DNA of 64,000 bases from Bombella saccharophila (lineage in GTDB: Bacteria > Pseudomonadota > Alphaproteobacteria > Acetobacterales > Acetobacteraceae). A model generated the notes under the pieces. That model had not been told where the DNA came from. It did not search any database and was given only the letters and a program-made list of their open reading frames with translations. Position numbers and translations under genes: made by a program. How positions within the stretch are numbered: the first letter of the stretch is position 1; the number at the start of each line of letters is the position of its first letter. The stretch spans positions 372,001-436,000 of the forward strand of contig NZ_JANIDW010000001.1 in NCBI RefSeq assembly GCF_026385475.1, read 5' to 3'. Below, piece after piece: positions 62,204 through 64,000 of this stretch.

Positions 62204-62998
62204 TTAAGAGGAAAGGGCTTCTATCGCCTCCTGATGGAGGGTTGGGTTGGCACAAGCGAGGATAGTGCCATCACTTTCTAGTGTTAAAGCATTGCCTGCC
62301 CAATCTGTTACGCAGCCACCGGCCCCCGTGATGATGGGCAAAAGAGGCCCCCAATCCCACGGTTTGAGTGTATCTTCTGCGATGATGTCGATATGACCTA
62401 AACAGAGCAGCCCGTAAGCGTAAGCATCACCACCCCATGAGGTCCGGCGCGTTTGTTTTTGGAGTTTTTGGAAGCATTGATATTGCGCAGGGCGGAAGAT
62501 TTCTGGTGCGGTGCAGGAGAGTTCAGCCTCATGGAGGGGGACGTGCTGACATGTGCCGATATGGCCGGGCATGTGAGGGGCGTCATAACGGCTGGGTGCG
62601 CCTTCAACCCCTATCCAGCGTTCATTGGTTATTGGTTGGTCGATGAGCCCTAAAACAGGGCGGCCTTTGTAAAAGAGGGAGATTAAACTCGTAAAGCTGG
62701 GGCGGCCTGTCACAAAGGCGCGTGTGCCGTCTATAGGGTCTAAGACCCAGAGCCATTCATTATCTATCTGGCCAGAGTGTCCCGCTTCCTCTCCTAAGAT
62801 GGCATGATGGGGCACATGCTGGGTGAGGAGGGCCCGCATAGCAGCCTCAGCCTCTTGGTCAGCTTTGGTAACGGGACTGTCATCCTCTTTGGCATGAATA
62901 GCGAGTGACTGCCGAAAATAGGGAAGAATGACCCGCCGCGCGGCCTCGGCGCATTGTTGGGCGAGGGGAAGATAGTCAGAAAAAGCGGGGTGGGACAT
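62204..62998 (-). CDS. hisN: Inositol monophosphatase family, probable histidinol-phosphatase
   Basis: This is a 264-residue Mg-dependent phosphatase. Metal-binding motifs: EEAGH (Glu), WVLDPIDGTRAF (Asp-x-Ile-Asp-Gly-Thr) and KPWDWGPLLPIITGAGG. The block SWGGDAYAYGLLCLGHIDII resembles HisN-type histidinol phosphatases more than inositol monophosphatase or CysQ, so the histidine pathway is likely but not proven. It is 83 bp upstream of serA on the same strand and divergent from kdsB, 68 bp between starts. Confidence 0.85.
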   Translation of the reverse strand: MSHPAFSDYLPLAQQCAEAARRVILPYFRQSLAIHAKEDDSPVTKADQEAEAAMRALLTQHVPHHAILGEEAGHSGQIDNEWLWVLDPIDGTRAFVTGRPSFTSLISLFYKGRPVLGLIDQPITNERWIGVEGAPSRYDAPHMPGHIGTCQHVPLHEAELSCTAPEIFRPAQYQCFQKLQKQTRRTSWGGDAYAYGLLCLGHIDIIAEDTLKPWDWGPLLPIITGAGGCVTDWAGNALTLESDGTILACANPTLHQEAIEALSS

Positions 62999-63066
62999 AG
63001 GGCGGATATGCCTTTATTCTTACGGAGTAATTGACGAGACGCAGGGAGCGCGGCAATCAAGGACTC

Positions 63067-63816
63067 ATGCGAGCGATTATTGTCATCCCCTCCAGAATTG
63101 CCTCTACGCGGCTTCCACGCAAGGCTTTGGCTTTAATTGATGGCGAGGTGATGATTGTTCATGTCGCCCGGCGTGCTGTGGCGGCTGGGTTGGGGCCGGT
63201 TTTAGTCGCTGCGGGCGATGATGAGATTAGCGCGGCTGTCTCCCATCTTCCCGGTGTGGAGGTGGTTTTAACAGATCCCGCTTTACCCAGTGGCTCGGAC
63301 CGTGTGCAAGCGGCGTTGGCTGTTTATGACCCTCACGAACATTACGATTCTGTCGTTAATCTCCAAGGGGACCTCCCTTTGATAGACCCCCAGATGATTG
63401 CAAAATCATTGCGCCCTTTAGAGGATGAGCAGTTTGCAATTGGCACCTTAGTGGCCCCTGTGCAGAGCGAGGCTGAAGCTAAAGCCGAGTCGGTTGTGAA
63501 GGTAGCCTGTGCGTTTCAGCATGATGATGCTGTAGCGCGGGCCTTATATTTTTCGCGCTCTGTGATTCCGTGGGGGGGTGGGCCTTTATGGCATCATGTA
63601 GGGGTGTATGCATGGCGGCGTAAGGCTTTAGCGCAATTTGTGAGATTGTCGCCTTCCTTGTTAGAAAAACGCGAACGTTTGGAGCAATTACGCGCTTTAG
63701 AGGCTGGCATGGCGGTCGGCTGTGTGCAGGTGGCTCATGCTCCGTTAGGTGTGGATACAGCCGAGGATTTAGCGCGGGTCAGGGCGCATCTGGGGGAGAG
63801 AGCATCATGCCGGTAA
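63067..63816 (+). CDS. kdsB: 3-deoxy-manno-octulosonate cytidylyltransferase
   Basis: This 249-residue enzyme activates Kdo with CTP for lipopolysaccharide inner-core synthesis. Motifs: IVIPSRIASTRLPRKAL at the N-terminus, PSGSDRV, NLQGDLPLIDP and HHVGVYAWRRKAL, all typical of KdsB. The start with AAGGA just upstream is preferred over an ATG 12 codons earlier. The 3' end overlaps pheA by 10 bp, so the two are co-transcribed. The gene implies a Gram-negative envelope with Kdo. Confidence 0.96.
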   Translation: MRAIIVIPSRIASTRLPRKALALIDGEVMIVHVARRAVAAGLGPVLVAAGDDEISAAVSHLPGVEVVLTDPALPSGSDRVQAALAVYDPHEHYDSVVNLQGDLPLIDPQMIAKSLRPLEDEQFAIGTLVAPVQSEAEAKAESVVKVACAFQHDDAVARALYFSRSVIPWGGGPLWHHVGVYAWRRKALAQFVRLSPSLLEKRERLEQLRALEAGMAVGCVQVAHAPLGVDTAEDLARVRAHLGERASCR

Positions 63817-64000
63817 TTGCATTTCAGGGCCGACCGGGTGCGTATTCCGACCTTGCATGCCGTGCAACCCGGCCGGGCTGGGTTACCCTACCATGCCGCA
63901 GCTTTGCCGAGACGATTGAGGCCGTGCGGGATGGGCAAGCAGATGAGGGGCTTTTACCATGTGAGAACTCTCTTGCTGGGCGTGTGGCGGAGATTCATGC
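63807..64000 (+). CDS. pheA: Prephenate dehydratase, N-terminal part (3' end outside window)
   Basis: The frame is open from the ATG at 63807 to the window edge, giving 64 codons. The translation begins MPVIAFQGRPGAYSDLACR and includes EGLLPCENSLAGRV, the prephenate dehydratase substrate-domain motifs. The enzyme makes phenylpyruvate for phenylalanine. It lacks a chorismate mutase domain at the N-terminus, so it is the monofunctional form; the ACT domain would lie beyond the edge. The start overlaps kdsB by 10 bp. Confidence 0.92.
   Translation, partial: MPVIAFQGRPGAYSDLACRATRPGWVTLPCRSFAETIEAVRDGQADEGLLPCENSLAGRVAEIH

Noticed and set aside
62121-62255. N-terminal extension of SerA
   Set aside because: It overlaps the end of the hisN-like gene and is not part of the SerA family; the ATG at 62120 has a ribosome binding site.

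Overview
This window is a 64 kb stretch of ordinary bacterial chromosome from an alphaproteobacterium, most likely an acetic acid bacterium (Acetobacteraceae). The assignment is an inference from gene content: a class I lysyl-tRNA synthetase, a cyoABCD ubiquinol oxidase, a complete squalene/hopanoid operon (hpnACDEFG with divergent hpnL), the lysA/TIGR02302 pair, the SUV3-like helicase/S4/FdxA neighbourhood and an Hda homologue next to ppk. The species cannot be named from the sequence. I see no insertion sequence, prophage, integrase or CRISPR array. The window starts inside groEL and ends inside pheA.

Layout. 0-8 kb: 3' end of groEL, convergent DinG-type helicase, lysK, a truncated MprF-like membrane protein, and a 2H-phosphoesterase-like protein without its catalytic motifs. 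8-14 kb: BI-1 family membrane protein, a 434-bp gap holding a possible small RNA, the cyoABCD operon, fdxA. 14-24 kb: S4 protein and SUV3-like helicase, leucyl aminopeptidase, MarR regulator with a sugar aminotransferase and a small membrane protein, AI-2E family permease, ABC-F ATPase, ndk. 24-31.5 kb: purMN, then hda, ppk, ppx and a CDP-diacylglycerol pyrophosphatase. 31.5-37.6 kb: TIGR02302 protein and lysA, an AT-richer glycosyltransferase-like gene with an inserted domain resembling the animal farnesoic-acid-methyltransferase (PF12248) fold, two identical tandem tRNA-Arg(ACG) genes, and a small lipoprotein. 37.6-43 kb: guaA, an SH3-domain exported protein, pyk, tyrA. 42.7-50.7 kb: hopanoid cluster. 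50.8-64 kb: rpsB, tsf, recO, parC, cardiolipin synthase, an EEP-family phosphodiesterase overlapping it tail to tail, metC, comM, serA, hisN-like phosphatase, kdsB and the start of pheA.

How the genes work together. HpnD, HpnC and HpnE make squalene from farnesyl diphosphate, Shc cyclises it to hopene, HpnG and HpnA work on side-chain and later steps, and HpnL probably handles transport. Ppk and Ppx make and degrade polyphosphate, and their operon ends in a phospholipid-precursor pyrophosphatase (Cdh). With cardiolipin synthase and the MprF-like protein, the window is rich in membrane-lipid genes. CyoABCD is the terminal quinol oxidase.

Most of the window is conserved core genome. The items most worth a second look are: the MprF-like protein that has lost the second half of its synthase domain and sits directly after lysK; the glycosyltransferase/PF12248-like fusion beside the tRNA-Arg pair; the 2H-fold protein lacking both HxT motifs; a promoter-to-terminator unit of about 100 nt upstream of cyoA; and the structured leaders around rpsB and tsf.
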